Below are positions 36,167 through 44,756 of a stretch of 64,000 nt of DNA, piece after piece. Made by a program: the position numbers and the translations under genes. Each line of letters starts with the position of its first letter. The stretch's first letter is position 1. Below the pieces are notes generated by a model that worked only from the letters and a program-made list of their open reading frames with translations, had not been told where the DNA came from and did not search any database. Source of the stretch: Allomuricauda sp. (GTDB lineage: Bacteria > Bacteroidota > Bacteroidia > Flavobacteriales > Flavobacteriaceae); assembly GCA_003712125.1 (NCBI GenBank), contig RHLF01000003.1:186001-250000 (forward strand). Reading direction: 5' to 3'.

Positions 36167-37198
36167 CTATTTGTTCGGGACCAACTTCATGATTCCCAGA
36201 CCCAAAGAAAGTAAAAATTTACTGTTAAAAATGGGTACAAAAGTCAAATTATATATTTTTCGGGTTTTGCTATTTCCAATTCCCCCAATCTTGGTGTCGA
36301 GAGGGTAGGCACCCAAAACATTCAGCTTTTTTAAAATGGGCTTTAATTCCTTGAAGCTTAAAAGCCTATATTTTAGAGTTCTAATAATGAGAGCAAAGGT
36401 AAATGCCTGTTGCCTTCCCTTTAGTTTTTTCACTACCCCTTGGTAATCTTTATTAGAACTGTTCAATCCCTTTATCAATCCTTGAAAATGCTCAATGGCA
36501 TACACCATTCCATGGATGAATTTTAGATTGTGGGCCTTATCCTTACTTGTAACAATGGAATTTTCCACAACAACGTAGCGATGCACATCCATATCAACTT
36601 TGGCCATTCGCTTTGCTTTTAGGAAAAGACTGGCCGTAAAAATCGCATCTTCATAAAGCGTGCCTTCGATGAACTTGATGCCCGTAGCATCCAACAGACT
36701 TTTACCGACAATATAACGCCAAGCTTCATTTCTGAAACCATGTTTAGCCACAAAAGCTTCGCCATCAATCACTTGAATTTTGCCATCATTCTCGGTATAC
36801 GGAATGGCACTGGGAAAAGGGCCATTTTCAGCTGTTTTTTGAGTATTGAACTCCAAGATTTCCAGCTCATTTTTTTCTGCCAAGGTCAACAAGGAATTCA
36901 GGATGTTTGGAGCAAGAAAATCGTCGGCATCAAGAAAGTAATTATAGTTGCCATTCGCTGCTGCCAGACAGTTGTTCCGGGCAGCACTTGGGCCTTGGTT
37001 TTGCTGGCGAATGAGTTTGATATTTTGATGTTTTTCCGCATAATTCGCCGCTATGCTTGGACCATTGTCTTTCGACCCATCATCAACAATGACTATTTCA
37101 TATTCGCTTTCAGGAATATCTTGGTCCAGCAGACTTTTTAAGCATCGATCAATATGCTTTTCTTTGTTGTATAATGGAATCAATATGCTCAATCTCAT
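36167..37198 (-). CDS. Glycosyltransferase family 2
   Basis: A 343-residue GT-A enzyme. The N-terminal domain has SILIPLYNKEKHIDRCLKSL, VDDGSKDNG (nucleotide), NQGPSAARNNCLAAANG, and the metal-binding DxD in FLDADDF (~93-98); the rest (~210-343) is a helical or basic C-terminal part ending in an amphipathic stretch (LLSLGLGIMKLVP). It adds one sugar to the lipid-linked repeat unit on the cytoplasmic side; which sugar cannot be told. 220 bp separate it from the ATP-grasp gene upstream. Confidence 0.92.
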   Translation of the reverse strand: MRLSILIPLYNKEKHIDRCLKSLLDQDIPESEYEIVIVDDGSKDNGPSIAANYAEKHQNIKLIRQQNQGPSAARNNCLAAANGNYNYFLDADDFLAPNILNSLLTLAEKNELEILEFNTQKTAENGPFPSAIPYTENDGKIQVIDGEAFVAKHGFRNEAWRYIVGKSLLDATGIKFIEGTLYEDAIFTASLFLKAKRMAKVDMDVHRYVVVENSIVTSKDKAHNLKFIHGMVYAIEHFQGLIKGLNSSNKDYQGVVKKLKGRQQAFTFALIIRTLKYRLLSFKELKPILKKLNVLGAYPLDTKIGGIGNSKTRKIYNLTFVPIFNSKFLLSLGLGIMKLVPNK

Positions 37199-37418
37199 GG
37201 TATTCGAGTTTACGTTATGGAGCTATTTGTGGGACAATAGTTAGCCAATATTAGTATTTCGAGGACGCGTCATTTTTAATTCGGTCCTCACCGTATTTCT
37301 TCAAATTCAAGATAAAATTAACCTACGCTTTCTGCCAACCAAAAAAAATTGACTTAGTACTGGTTTACAAGGTAAACTGCTTACAACCAATACATATTGC
37401 ATCGTAATTGGAGTAATT

Positions 37419-38696
37419 TTAACTGTAATCTTTCTCATCAAAGGGTTCCAGCCATTCTAAAATCATGCTGTCACCATTCGCATCTTTGATGGTCAGCAAG
37501 TCTCTAAACTCCACAATTTTCCTATTTATTGTTCTTATCGAATCTCCAACCAAGTAAATTCGGGCATATACTTGCCTTTCGGTTCCCAACCATTCTTGTT
37601 TTACAGTATCGCCAAGGGCAAATCGCTCTAAAACGAAAACGGTATTTCCATCTTTTTTGATTTCATCCATTCCTTCAATGGAAGTAATGACGCCATCAGT
37701 CAATAATACCCAAATGGTACAGGCGATATTTCCTTTAAATCTTGGATCGTTTTTTAGTGGAACTTCATCGTTTCCGAAAATTCCTGTAAATGCATAATTG
37801 ATAAGCATTTCTCTGTGGTCAAAGCCATTGATGTGCGCAATTGGAATATGAGGTGCTTCTCCTTGTAATCTGAAACCGGGGTCATAGGCATAAATTTCAT
37901 TGTTCTCAACAAAAAATTGAATGTTGAGTACTCCATTTTGAATTCCCAACCCTTCAAATAAATGGCTCAGTTTAGGATGCATTTTTTCGATAAAAAGATT
38001 GGTGTGTTTCGAAGGAAATATGGCTCCTATACAAACTGGACTGGCATCGCCTTGTTTTTTGGTGGTGATTCGATCTGAAACTGCAGAAACGTAAGCCACC
38101 CCATTCTGGAAGGTATAGTAAGCTGCCATATCATCACAATCCATATAACGTTCAACCAAAACAACCCCTTTTTTCGAAAAGTCCATGGCGGTTTTAACAG
38201 AGGCTACATAATCACTATCGTCTCTGCAAATTTTCATTCCTACACCCCCTCCGCGGTCTACGGGTTTGATCATTAATGGATATTCAAGACCATGGGGTTT
38301 TTCAATGGTGGAATTTTCATCGAGGTAAATTCCAGGAATATCTTGAATGTCGTAGTCATGACAATACTTTTTAAAACCATCTTTACTACAAAAAGCTTCG
38401 ACGGCTTTGTCTGTAACATAACAGGGAAAACCTAACTTTTCACAAATCTCTTTATAGGGTTTGACCAAAACATCAACCACCCCAATAAGCACGGCATCAA
38501 CATTTTCCTCTTTGGCAACCTGAACTATCTTGTCAACATCAAAAACATTTAAATCGTAGCTTTTTGATGCATTTCGCTTTGCCGGAGAATTTGACTCCAT
38601 GTCAATAACGATGGTATAAAACCCCATAGTTATGGCAACATCGACCAAAACAGCGGTTTCAGGATTTCCCCCAAGAATGATAAGTTTTTTAGACAT
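37419..38696 (-). CDS. ATP-grasp carboxylate-amine ligase
   Basis: A 425-residue ATP-grasp enzyme. The N-terminal Rossmann-like preATP-grasp domain (KLIILGGNPETAVLVDVAIT) precedes the ATP-grasp core (~110-310): YPLMIKPVDRGGGVGM (phosphate loop), VLVERYMDCDDMAAYY, and NIQFFVENNEIYAYDPGFRL, holding the magnesium-binding residues. ATP-grasp ligases of sugar loci join an amino group to a carboxylate through an acyl-phosphate. With UDP-uronate enzymes at the other end of this locus, amidation of a uronic acid with an amino acid or amine is a reasonable guess. It lies 27 bp after a GT2 gene. Confidence 0.85.
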   Translation of the reverse strand: MSKKLIILGGNPETAVLVDVAITMGFYTIVIDMESNSPAKRNASKSYDLNVFDVDKIVQVAKEENVDAVLIGVVDVLVKPYKEICEKLGFPCYVTDKAVEAFCSKDGFKKYCHDYDIQDIPGIYLDENSTIEKPHGLEYPLMIKPVDRGGGVGMKICRDDSDYVASVKTAMDFSKKGVVLVERYMDCDDMAAYYTFQNGVAYVSAVSDRITTKKQGDASPVCIGAIFPSKHTNLFIEKMHPKLSHLFEGLGIQNGVLNIQFFVENNEIYAYDPGFRLQGEAPHIPIAHINGFDHREMLINYAFTGIFGNDEVPLKNDPRFKGNIACTIWVLLTDGVITSIEGMDEIKKDGNTVFVLERFALGDTVKQEWLGTERQVYARIYLVGDSIRTINRKIVEFRDLLTIKDANGDSMILEWLEPFDEKDYS

Positions 38697-38723
38697 TTAT
38701 TTATTCGAATTGCAGGTTATTAT

Positions 38724-39956
38724 TTAATTTTCTTGAAATATGAAGTTTTCATCAAACCCTAAATCACCCAATAACTTTTGTATCTCCTCTTCATTGGTAT
38801 TGACCTTAACGATCTTTTCTCGATCAATGCCCATAAGTTCCAATTCGGTCTTAATTGACTGATAAAACTGGGGGTTGTTTGATGCTATAATCAAATAATC
38901 AAAGGCTTCGTTTTTAATAGCACTGATAGGCCCCACAAAGTTTCCGCCAATACTGAGTTGATGAAAATCTACATCGATCCATTTCACGATTTCAAAAAAT
39001 TTCGTTTTGACATTGGTCGATAAAATATGCTGTCCAAATGAGCCTGAACTGTATACTACTATCTTGGAGTCCTTTCCGGTTTTTAAGAACGGATTAAAAA
39101 GGATTCCGCCTGATTCGTCTTGAATAACGCCTCCAGAACGTACCAATATTTGAGAGTAGAGGTAATACTTTATTTGGGTGTTCAGGTTGTCGTCATCAAG
39201 AACAGCAGTGAGTCGGGTCTTTAAAAAATTCATGAGCAACCCCAATCTATAATATTCCATTTTGGGGTTTTCAATTGATTTCACAATAGAATCATGCCTT
39301 TGCCTGTAATAATACAGCGGGATTCTACTAATTGTGAGTTTTTTTGCAATGGAAAGGTAGGCATATGTGATCGCAGCATCTTCACCCATGATGATATCGT
39401 TGGGTACATCATAGAGTATTTTATTCAAAAGCTCCTTTCGAAACAATTTGTTCCAAACATAGGTTGATATGCCATGCTCACAAAAGTCACCGGTATATAT
39501 GGCCTTAGGCAGTATTTCTGATTGTATTTGGCTTTCATTATAGCTTCCTGCCGTCTTAGGTTTTATGGTTTCGATTTTTCCATTGAATTCCCGAAAATGG
39601 CCGGTCACAACCAAGTCTGAGGTATTGGCCTCAGCAAGCTTGTAAAGCACATCCAAGTAATATTTGTCAACCCAGTCATCTCCGTCAACAAAGGCTACAT
39701 ATTTGCCGTTGGCATTTTGCAACCCTGCTTTTCTAGCGCTCAATAAGCCACCATTTTCTTTATGTACCACTTTTACGCGTGCATCCCTTGCTGCGTAATC
39801 ATCGCAAATTTTTGGACAATTATCAGGACTGCCATCGTCAACCAAAATCAATTCAAAATTTGTAAAGGATTGATCTAACAGACTTTCAATGCAATCAGCC
39901 AGGTATTTTTCGATACCGTAAATGGGTACAAGTACACTTATTTCGACAGAACTCAT
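38724..39956 (-). CDS. Glycosyltransferase family 2 with C-terminal Rossmann-like domain
   Basis: A 410-residue two-domain protein. The N-terminal GT2 domain has SVLVPIYGIEKYLADCIESL, VDDGSPDNCP, ENGGLLSARKAGLQNANGKY and the DxD motif VDGDDW (~90-95), which binds the nucleotide sugar. The C-terminal half (~285-400) contains SKIVVYSSGSFGQHIL and FDYLIIASNNPQFYQ, a Rossmann-like domain often attached to capsule GT2 enzymes, with unknown role. Its ATG overlaps the stop of the SMP-30 gene (ATGA). Confidence 0.9.
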   Translation of the reverse strand: MSSVEISVLVPIYGIEKYLADCIESLLDQSFTNFELILVDDGSPDNCPKICDDYAARDARVKVVHKENGGLLSARKAGLQNANGKYVAFVDGDDWVDKYYLDVLYKLAEANTSDLVVTGHFREFNGKIETIKPKTAGSYNESQIQSEILPKAIYTGDFCEHGISTYVWNKLFRKELLNKILYDVPNDIIMGEDAAITYAYLSIAKKLTISRIPLYYYRQRHDSIVKSIENPKMEYYRLGLLMNFLKTRLTAVLDDDNLNTQIKYYLYSQILVRSGGVIQDESGGILFNPFLKTGKDSKIVVYSSGSFGQHILSTNVKTKFFEIVKWIDVDFHQLSIGGNFVGPISAIKNEAFDYLIIASNNPQFYQSIKTELELMGIDREKIVKVNTNEEEIQKLLGDLGFDENFIFQEN

Positions 39957-40783
39957 GAACTCAACTTTTTATTTAATTCAATATAAAACAATCCGCCTCC
40001 CAACAACTCGCCGGGCAACCCAGATTTTGCTGTTGTCACATAAAGGTTCCCATGATTGTCAAAACAACAGGAGGTTACATTGGAACAAGGTAGATTGTGT
40101 TCGTCTTTTTTAGCCCCATCTCGAGGGTCCCATTTCGATATGCATTGCCCTCCCCATTCGGCGATCCAAAGCATACCTTCTTTATCAATGCACATGCCAT
40201 CAGGATTTCCAGGCCCCTTAAGTTCAATGACATAAGAGTCAAAGACAACATCTCCCTTTTCAAGGTCGTAATGGTATTTTGCTACTTTTTGGGTCGGAGT
40301 ATCAATGAAATAAAGAATGCTCTTGTCATCTGAAAATGCCAAACCATTAGAAATCGTTGTATTTTCAATTAAGGTTTTGTAACTGCCTTCGTGAAATGAA
40401 AAGACCTTTCCTTTCTTATCTACAACGGTTGGATAACCCATTGTTCCAATTATGTACCTACCTATTGGGTCTTTGATGCCATCATTATAACGAACATCAT
40501 TTGCAATGTTAATTTGAAAAGCGAACTTTTTTTCAAGCGTATTAAAGTCAATTTCGAAAAACCCATTTTTTGAGGCAGCAATAACCTTCTTTTTGTCTTG
40601 TATATAGATACAACTTACAGGTGAGTCAAAATGTACGCTAAGAATTTCTTTTGTTTTTGGATTCAAGCAATAGGCAATTCCATCTAAAATGGAAACAAAA
40701 TAAAGGAGTTCATTTTCATGGTCAAAAACAGGTCCTTCGAGGAGCTCGGAATTGGAGTGGAAGACTAGTGATGGCTGCTGCAT
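39953..40783 (-). CDS. SMP-30/gluconolactonase/LRE-like protein
   Basis: Six-bladed beta-propeller of the SMP-30/gluconolactonase group, metal-dependent lactonases or related hydrolases. Markers are LLEGPVFDHENELLYFVSI (blade 1), GRYIIGTMGYP, TISNGLAFSDDKSILYFIDT, GPGNPDGMCIDKEGMLWIAEWGG, where Asp and Asn residues bind calcium or zinc, and NVTSCCFD. I use the ATG at 40783, 7 bp after the SDR stop (276 residues); the GTG at 40804 would give 283 residues and overlap the SDR gene. It may hydrolyse a sugar lactone, but the substrate is not known. Confidence 0.85.
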   Translation of the reverse strand: MQQPSLVFHSNSELLEGPVFDHENELLYFVSILDGIAYCLNPKTKEILSVHFDSPVSCIYIQDKKKVIAASKNGFFEIDFNTLEKKFAFQINIANDVRYNDGIKDPIGRYIIGTMGYPTVVDKKGKVFSFHEGSYKTLIENTTISNGLAFSDDKSILYFIDTPTQKVAKYHYDLEKGDVVFDSYVIELKGPGNPDGMCIDKEGMLWIAEWGGQCISKWDPRDGAKKDEHNLPCSNVTSCCFDNHGNLYVTTAKSGLPGELLGGGLFYIELNKKLSS

Positions 40784-40790
40784 AAACTTC

Positions 40791-41537
40791 TTATATGTAT
40801 TCACCTCCAGTAATTCTTAGAAGGGAACCCGTTGTCATTGCCGAGTCGTCCGAAATTAGATACATCACGGCAGGTACTGGATCCGCAGTATTCAGCATTC
40901 GCCCCATAGGGATGATGTTTTTGGCCTTATCCTGCAAGCTACGTTCACTTACACCTTCTTTTGCTCTTAATTGTAGTTCTCCCTCTGTATTGGTCCATCC
41001 CATTACCAAGTAGTTCGATCGTATCCCATATTTGGCATAATGATGGGCGATATGATTGGACAGCGTATATAACGTGCTTTTGGACAAAGCGTAAGGTGCT
41101 CTGTCAATTTCACCATAATCCATATGAGCAGAACCAAAGAACACTATCGACCCTGATCCGGTTTCCATCATCGACTTGAGTACATATTTCAATAGAAAAT
41201 ATGGGGCTTTAAGGTTGATATCGAAAATGCTGTCAAAAACAGCTTCTTCCGTATCAATAATCGATGCAACAGGAGTAATCCCTGCATAAAGAATGAGGGC
41301 GTCAATTGTTTTGAATTTTTTGATGGTCTCGTTGTAGAAGTTTTCAATTTCTCCGAGACTATTTAAATCCAATTCATGAAAATACATTCGTTCAGGTGCT
41401 CCCAACGCTGCGATTACTTGATTCCCTTCATCCATGTTTCGGCCACAAAAAGACACATTGTATCCTTTTTCCAAGCTGGACTTGAGTATCTCTTTACCAA
41501 CACCTTTGGTACCGCCTAAAATCATTACGGTTTTCAT
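40791..41537 (-). CDS. Short-chain dehydrogenase/reductase
   Basis: A 248-residue classical SDR. The NAD(P) motif GGTKGVGKEI is at 8-17, LYAGIT is the NAG-like block, and the catalytic residues are Ser136 (FFGSAH), Tyr149 and Lys153 (YALSK). The last residues (TGGSLLRITGGEYI type) match the SDR C-terminus. It probably oxidises or reduces a sugar or its acid next to the SMP-30 gene; together they would form a keto-sugar or lactone pathway. A -7 promoter element lies 40 bp before its ATG. Confidence 0.9.
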   Translation of the reverse strand: MKTVMILGGTKGVGKEILKSSLEKGYNVSFCGRNMDEGNQVIAALGAPERMYFHELDLNSLGEIENFYNETIKKFKTIDALILYAGITPVASIIDTEEAVFDSIFDINLKAPYFLLKYVLKSMMETGSGSIVFFGSAHMDYGEIDRAPYALSKSTLYTLSNHIAHHYAKYGIRSNYLVMGWTNTEGELQLRAKEGVSERSLQDKAKNIIPMGRMLNTADPVPAVMYLISDDSAMTTGSLLRITGGEYI

Positions 41538-41576
41538 GAATTCTTGTGCTTAGAGTTCCTATAGTGTAACGTATTT

Positions 41577-41584
41577 CAAATCTA
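41577..41584 (-). promoter_or_regulatory. -7 promoter element for the SDR/SMP-30 gene block
   Basis: The minus strand reads TAGATTTG, an exact TAnnTTTG match, 40 bp before the SDR ATG. No clear -33 TTG. It would start a transcription unit covering the decoration module. Confidence 0.5.
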
Positions 41585-41629
41585 ATTATTTATTTCTGCG
41601 GGGATTTTTTTATCATGAAATCGATACCC

Positions 41630-42271
41630 TTAAGAAATTTGAGTGCCTGATTCAGCATTGCCGTTCGAGGTACCCATAAACCTGCCCATGGTATCATTGT
41701 CACTTGTGGTTGCCCCATCTTGCTTGATAACCTTTTCAACGGTCTTGAACAAAATTTTCAAATCGGTTAAAAAACTGATATTTTCCACATACCACACATC
41801 AAGTTTAAGCCTCTTCTCCCAGCTAATGGCGTTTCTTCCATTAATTTGGGCCCAACCTGTTATACCTGGCTTAACTAAATGGCGTTTGGCCTCTTCTTGA
41901 TTATAAAGAGGTAGATAATCGACTAATAATGGCCTTGGCCCAACAATCGACATATCGCCTTTGATCACATTGATCAATTGCAGCAATTCATCAAGCGAAG
42001 TCTTTCTCACAAAACTCCCCACTTTTGTAATTCGTTCTTTGTCTGGGCGTAAATTGCCTTCTTCATCTTTTTTATCGTTCATTGTTTTGAACTTGATAAT
42101 GGAGAATATTTTTTCATTTTTCCCAGGTCTTTTCTGAAAGAAAAAGGGTTTTCCATTATTTGCAAATGTTAAAAGAATGATCAATACCAATATTATGGGT
42201 GACAACAAAACTGCTGCTATCAAGGCAACAATGAAATCAACCCCCGTTTTTATAAACCTGCTGTATAACAT
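41630..42271 (-). CDS. Sugar-phosphate transferase initiating the repeat unit (PglC/WcaJ-like)
   Basis: A 213-residue bacterial sugar transferase that moves a sugar-1-phosphate to undecaprenyl phosphate and so starts the polysaccharide repeat unit. One N-terminal hydrophobic re-entrant helix (~10-32) is followed by the PF02397 core: QKRPGKNEKIFSIIKFKTM, TSLDELLQLINVIKGDMSIV, VGPRPLLVDYLPLYN, KPGITGWAQINGRN and WEKRLKLDVWYVEN. This short form lacks the extra membrane helices of WcaJ. The Gly/Ser/Thr-rich tail after the core is unusual but short. It lies 6 bp after the GT4 gene. Confidence 0.94.
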   Translation of the reverse strand: MLYSRFIKTGVDFIVALIAAVLLSPIILVLIILLTFANNGKPFFFQKRPGKNEKIFSIIKFKTMNDKKDEEGNLRPDKERITKVGSFVRKTSLDELLQLINVIKGDMSIVGPRPLLVDYLPLYNQEEAKRHLVKPGITGWAQINGRNAISWEKRLKLDVWYVENISFLTDLKILFKTVEKVIKQDGATTSDNDTMGRFMGTSNGNAESGTQIS

Positions 42272-42277
42272 TACTAC

Positions 42278-43480
42278 CTATTGAATTGATTGCAAAATAG
42301 TTTCGTAAGCGTGCTTGGGTGTGAGGTGGTTTTTCATGTAATCGTAACCTTTTCTACCCATTTCCTGGCGCAGTTCCCTATTTTCATAAAGGCGGACCAA
42401 GTTCTTCTTTAAAGTCTCGGTATCCCCTGAAATTGACCACAAACCGCACCCAATAGCTTCTTGTATTTGACCAAAATCGGTATTTTCATCTACCGAAGAG
42501 AGTACAGGTAGCTTATGCCTATAATAAGAGTTGACTTTGGAAGGAAAATTAGGGATGGTGAAGTCTTTATTTAGGGAAATCAAACCAAGATCTGACATTT
42601 TTAAAATCTTTGCCAATTCATTCCGGTTGACACTGTCCATAAAGACCACATTCTTCAATTTTTTTTCTTCGGCCAAGGCCATTATCTTTTCCTTTTGCGT
42701 TCCCCATCCAATAATCAAAAAAACCACATCTCTTAAATCTTGTGAGGCTTCTGCCAAGTAAATAATATTTTCCAATTGCTGAGGGAGGCCAATATTTCCG
42801 CCATAAAGGGCAACAAACTTGTTTGTCAGCCCATACCGCGCACGCAATTCGGATTCGGTCTCTTCAATTTCAAGCTCTTCTTTTAGGGGTTCCCAATTTG
42901 GCAATAAGTGCAGCTTTGAATCAGGAACGTAGGAATTGTGTTGCTTGACGAATTTGATATTTGCCGGGGACATACAGCCAATACTATCGGATTGTCGATA
43001 AAGCCTTTTTTCCAACCTTCTGAAATATTTGAAAGGAAGACTATTTTTCGACATGAGTTTCAAATCGACCCCATTTTGAGGAAAAATATCCCGTAGAATC
43101 AGATATAGTTTTGCCTTGGACTTTCGTTTTAACCAAAGGGCAACCGATATCATGGTAATGGGAGGGGTAGGTATAATGATTAAATCAAAATCAAGCGCTA
43201 AACCTGATTTTTTCAATGCTCTTTTGAACTGGAATGGCAACAAAATATTAGAGATGCCTTTTTCGATTAGCCCTCCACCAAATAATTTCATGGTAGGAAC
43301 ACGCAGCACTTCAACCCCTGCTTCTGTGTTCAAGGATACCTTCTTGCTATCATCAATTGATGGTGCCACTACGAGAACATCATGCCCATTCTTAAAAAAT
43401 GTAATCATCAAATCAGGATACATACCTGGTTCTTTGACAGCATTTGAATAATTTAATGCCAAGAAAACGACTTTCTTCAT
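42278..43480 (-). CDS. Glycosyltransferase family 4 (WbuB-like), copy 1
   Basis: A 400-residue GT4 enzyme of the WbuB type, which in O-antigen loci moves L-FucNAc. It has the N-terminal FLALNYSNAVKEPGMYPDLM, YLILRDIFPQNGVDLKLMSK, IGCMSPANIKFVKQHN, LLPNWEP and the C-terminal GT4 donor block FVALYGGNIGLPQQLENIIY, ISLNKDFTIPNFPSKV. It is closely similar along its whole length to the gene upstream (43537-44748), so the two look like a tandem duplication. Its neighbourhood, directly behind L-FucNAc synthesis genes, supports a FucNAc transfer role. Confidence 0.92.
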   Translation of the reverse strand: MKKVVFLALNYSNAVKEPGMYPDLMITFFKNGHDVLVVAPSIDDSKKVSLNTEAGVEVLRVPTMKLFGGGLIEKGISNILLPFQFKRALKKSGLALDFDLIIIPTPPITMISVALWLKRKSKAKLYLILRDIFPQNGVDLKLMSKNSLPFKYFRRLEKRLYRQSDSIGCMSPANIKFVKQHNSYVPDSKLHLLPNWEPLKEELEIEETESELRARYGLTNKFVALYGGNIGLPQQLENIIYLAEASQDLRDVVFLIIGWGTQKEKIMALAEEKKLKNVVFMDSVNRNELAKILKMSDLGLISLNKDFTIPNFPSKVNSYYRHKLPVLSSVDENTDFGQIQEAIGCGLWSISGDTETLKKNLVRLYENRELRQEMGRKGYDYMKNHLTPKHAYETILQSIQ

Positions 43481-43536
43481 AGTTTTAATTGAACAGTTGA
43501 TTTAGTGAATTGCATTAATATCTAAAAATTAATTTT

Positions 43537-44748
43537 CTACCTAGAAACACCGATCCCTTGCAATGCTTGTTCTGCCCTTTCATAGGCATGCTTGAGCAAT
43601 AAATTATTTTTCATGTATTCGTATCCATTGGTTCCCATTTTCTTTCTTTCTTCCGGATGATTATAAAGAAATAGTAGTTTATTTTTCAAATCTTCAATGT
43701 CACCTGCTTTAGCCCAAATTCCTGATTTAGTTTTTTCTAGAATACTACCAAGATCGGTACTTTTATCCAAAGATGCCAAGATGGGTTTTTTTGCATTAAA
43801 GTAAACCAGTGCCTTGCTGGGAATGTTGGGAATGGTAAAATCTTCACTGAGAGAAATCAATCCCACATCGGCAACCTGCAAAACATTGAAAAAATCAGTT
43901 TTCGACATATAGTCCATGAGCTCAACATTCTGCAACTTTTCTTGGGTCAACATTTGTTCGAAGGGCTCTCTTTCATAGCCATCTCCGACCACAATGAAAT
44001 GAATATCGGGGTAATCCTCACAAGCTTTGGCCAAGTGCCCTATATTTTCCATTTTTTGGGGTTTTCCAATATTACCTCCAAACATGACAATAAATTTATC
44101 TTCAAGCCCCAATTTCGTTTTTAATTCCTTGCTTACAGTTGCTGTTGGTAGTGGTAATAGGTTATCCCAATTTGGCATGAGGTGCATTTTTTCTAGGGAA
44201 ACACTCGGATTTTTTCGCTGCACGTATTCAATATTTCCCTGTGACATGCATCCAATGGTGTCACTAAGGGCGTACATTCGTTCCTCCTTTTTTCGAAAAT
44301 ATCGGTGTACTAAACCACCGTTGGAAATCATTTTCAAATCAACCGCATTTTGGGGAAATATATCGCGCAGAATCAGATAGAGTTTTGAACCGAAATTCTT
44401 TTTGAACCATGCGGCCAGATCGATCAAGGTTATCGGAGGTGTCGGCATGATGATCAGGTCATAGTTTAAATTCAGGCCGCTCCTTTTGAGTGCCTTTTTG
44501 TATTGCTTTGGAAGCATTAGATTGGCTATCCCTTTTTCAATTTTTCCGACGTGAAACAGATTCCAGGTAGGAACGCGCAACACCTGAATGCCTTTTTCAA
44601 TTTGAAGTCCGACAACATGATCATCGTATGTAGGACCAACTACCAATACCTCGTGACCATTCCGGTGAAATTCTAACATCAAATCGGTAAACATGGTAGA
44701 TGTTTCATTGATGTTTGGAATACCAAGACCGAGAAATGCCACCCTCAT
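43537..44748 (-). CDS. Glycosyltransferase family 4 (WbuB-like), copy 2
   Basis: A 403-residue paralogue of the next gene downstream, with parallel blocks: LGLGIPNINETSTMFTDLML, YLILRDIFPQNAVDLKMISN, IGCMSQGNIEYVQRKN, LMPNWDN, FIVMFGGNIGKPQKMENIGH and ISLSEDFTIPNIPSKA. The copies differ most in the 3' third and in loops, as expected when two linkages use the same or a similar donor. It starts 8 bp after the 2-epimerase gene. Function inferred: a second L-FucNAc or related transferase. Confidence 0.92.
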   Translation of the reverse strand: MRVAFLGLGIPNINETSTMFTDLMLEFHRNGHEVLVVGPTYDDHVVGLQIEKGIQVLRVPTWNLFHVGKIEKGIANLMLPKQYKKALKRSGLNLNYDLIIMPTPPITLIDLAAWFKKNFGSKLYLILRDIFPQNAVDLKMISNGGLVHRYFRKKEERMYALSDTIGCMSQGNIEYVQRKNPSVSLEKMHLMPNWDNLLPLPTATVSKELKTKLGLEDKFIVMFGGNIGKPQKMENIGHLAKACEDYPDIHFIVVGDGYEREPFEQMLTQEKLQNVELMDYMSKTDFFNVLQVADVGLISLSEDFTIPNIPSKALVYFNAKKPILASLDKSTDLGSILEKTKSGIWAKAGDIEDLKNKLLFLYNHPEERKKMGTNGYEYMKNNLLLKHAYERAEQALQGIGVSR

Positions 44749-44756
44749 ACCACTGT

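Noticed and set aside
37199-37418. Regulatory region with hairpins (GTTTAC/GTAAAC and GAGGAC/GTCCTC) before the GT2 gene
   Set aside because: Arms are only 6 bp, and the T-run is too far from the stem for a good terminator; no TAnnTTTG match. Seen but not supported as a feature.
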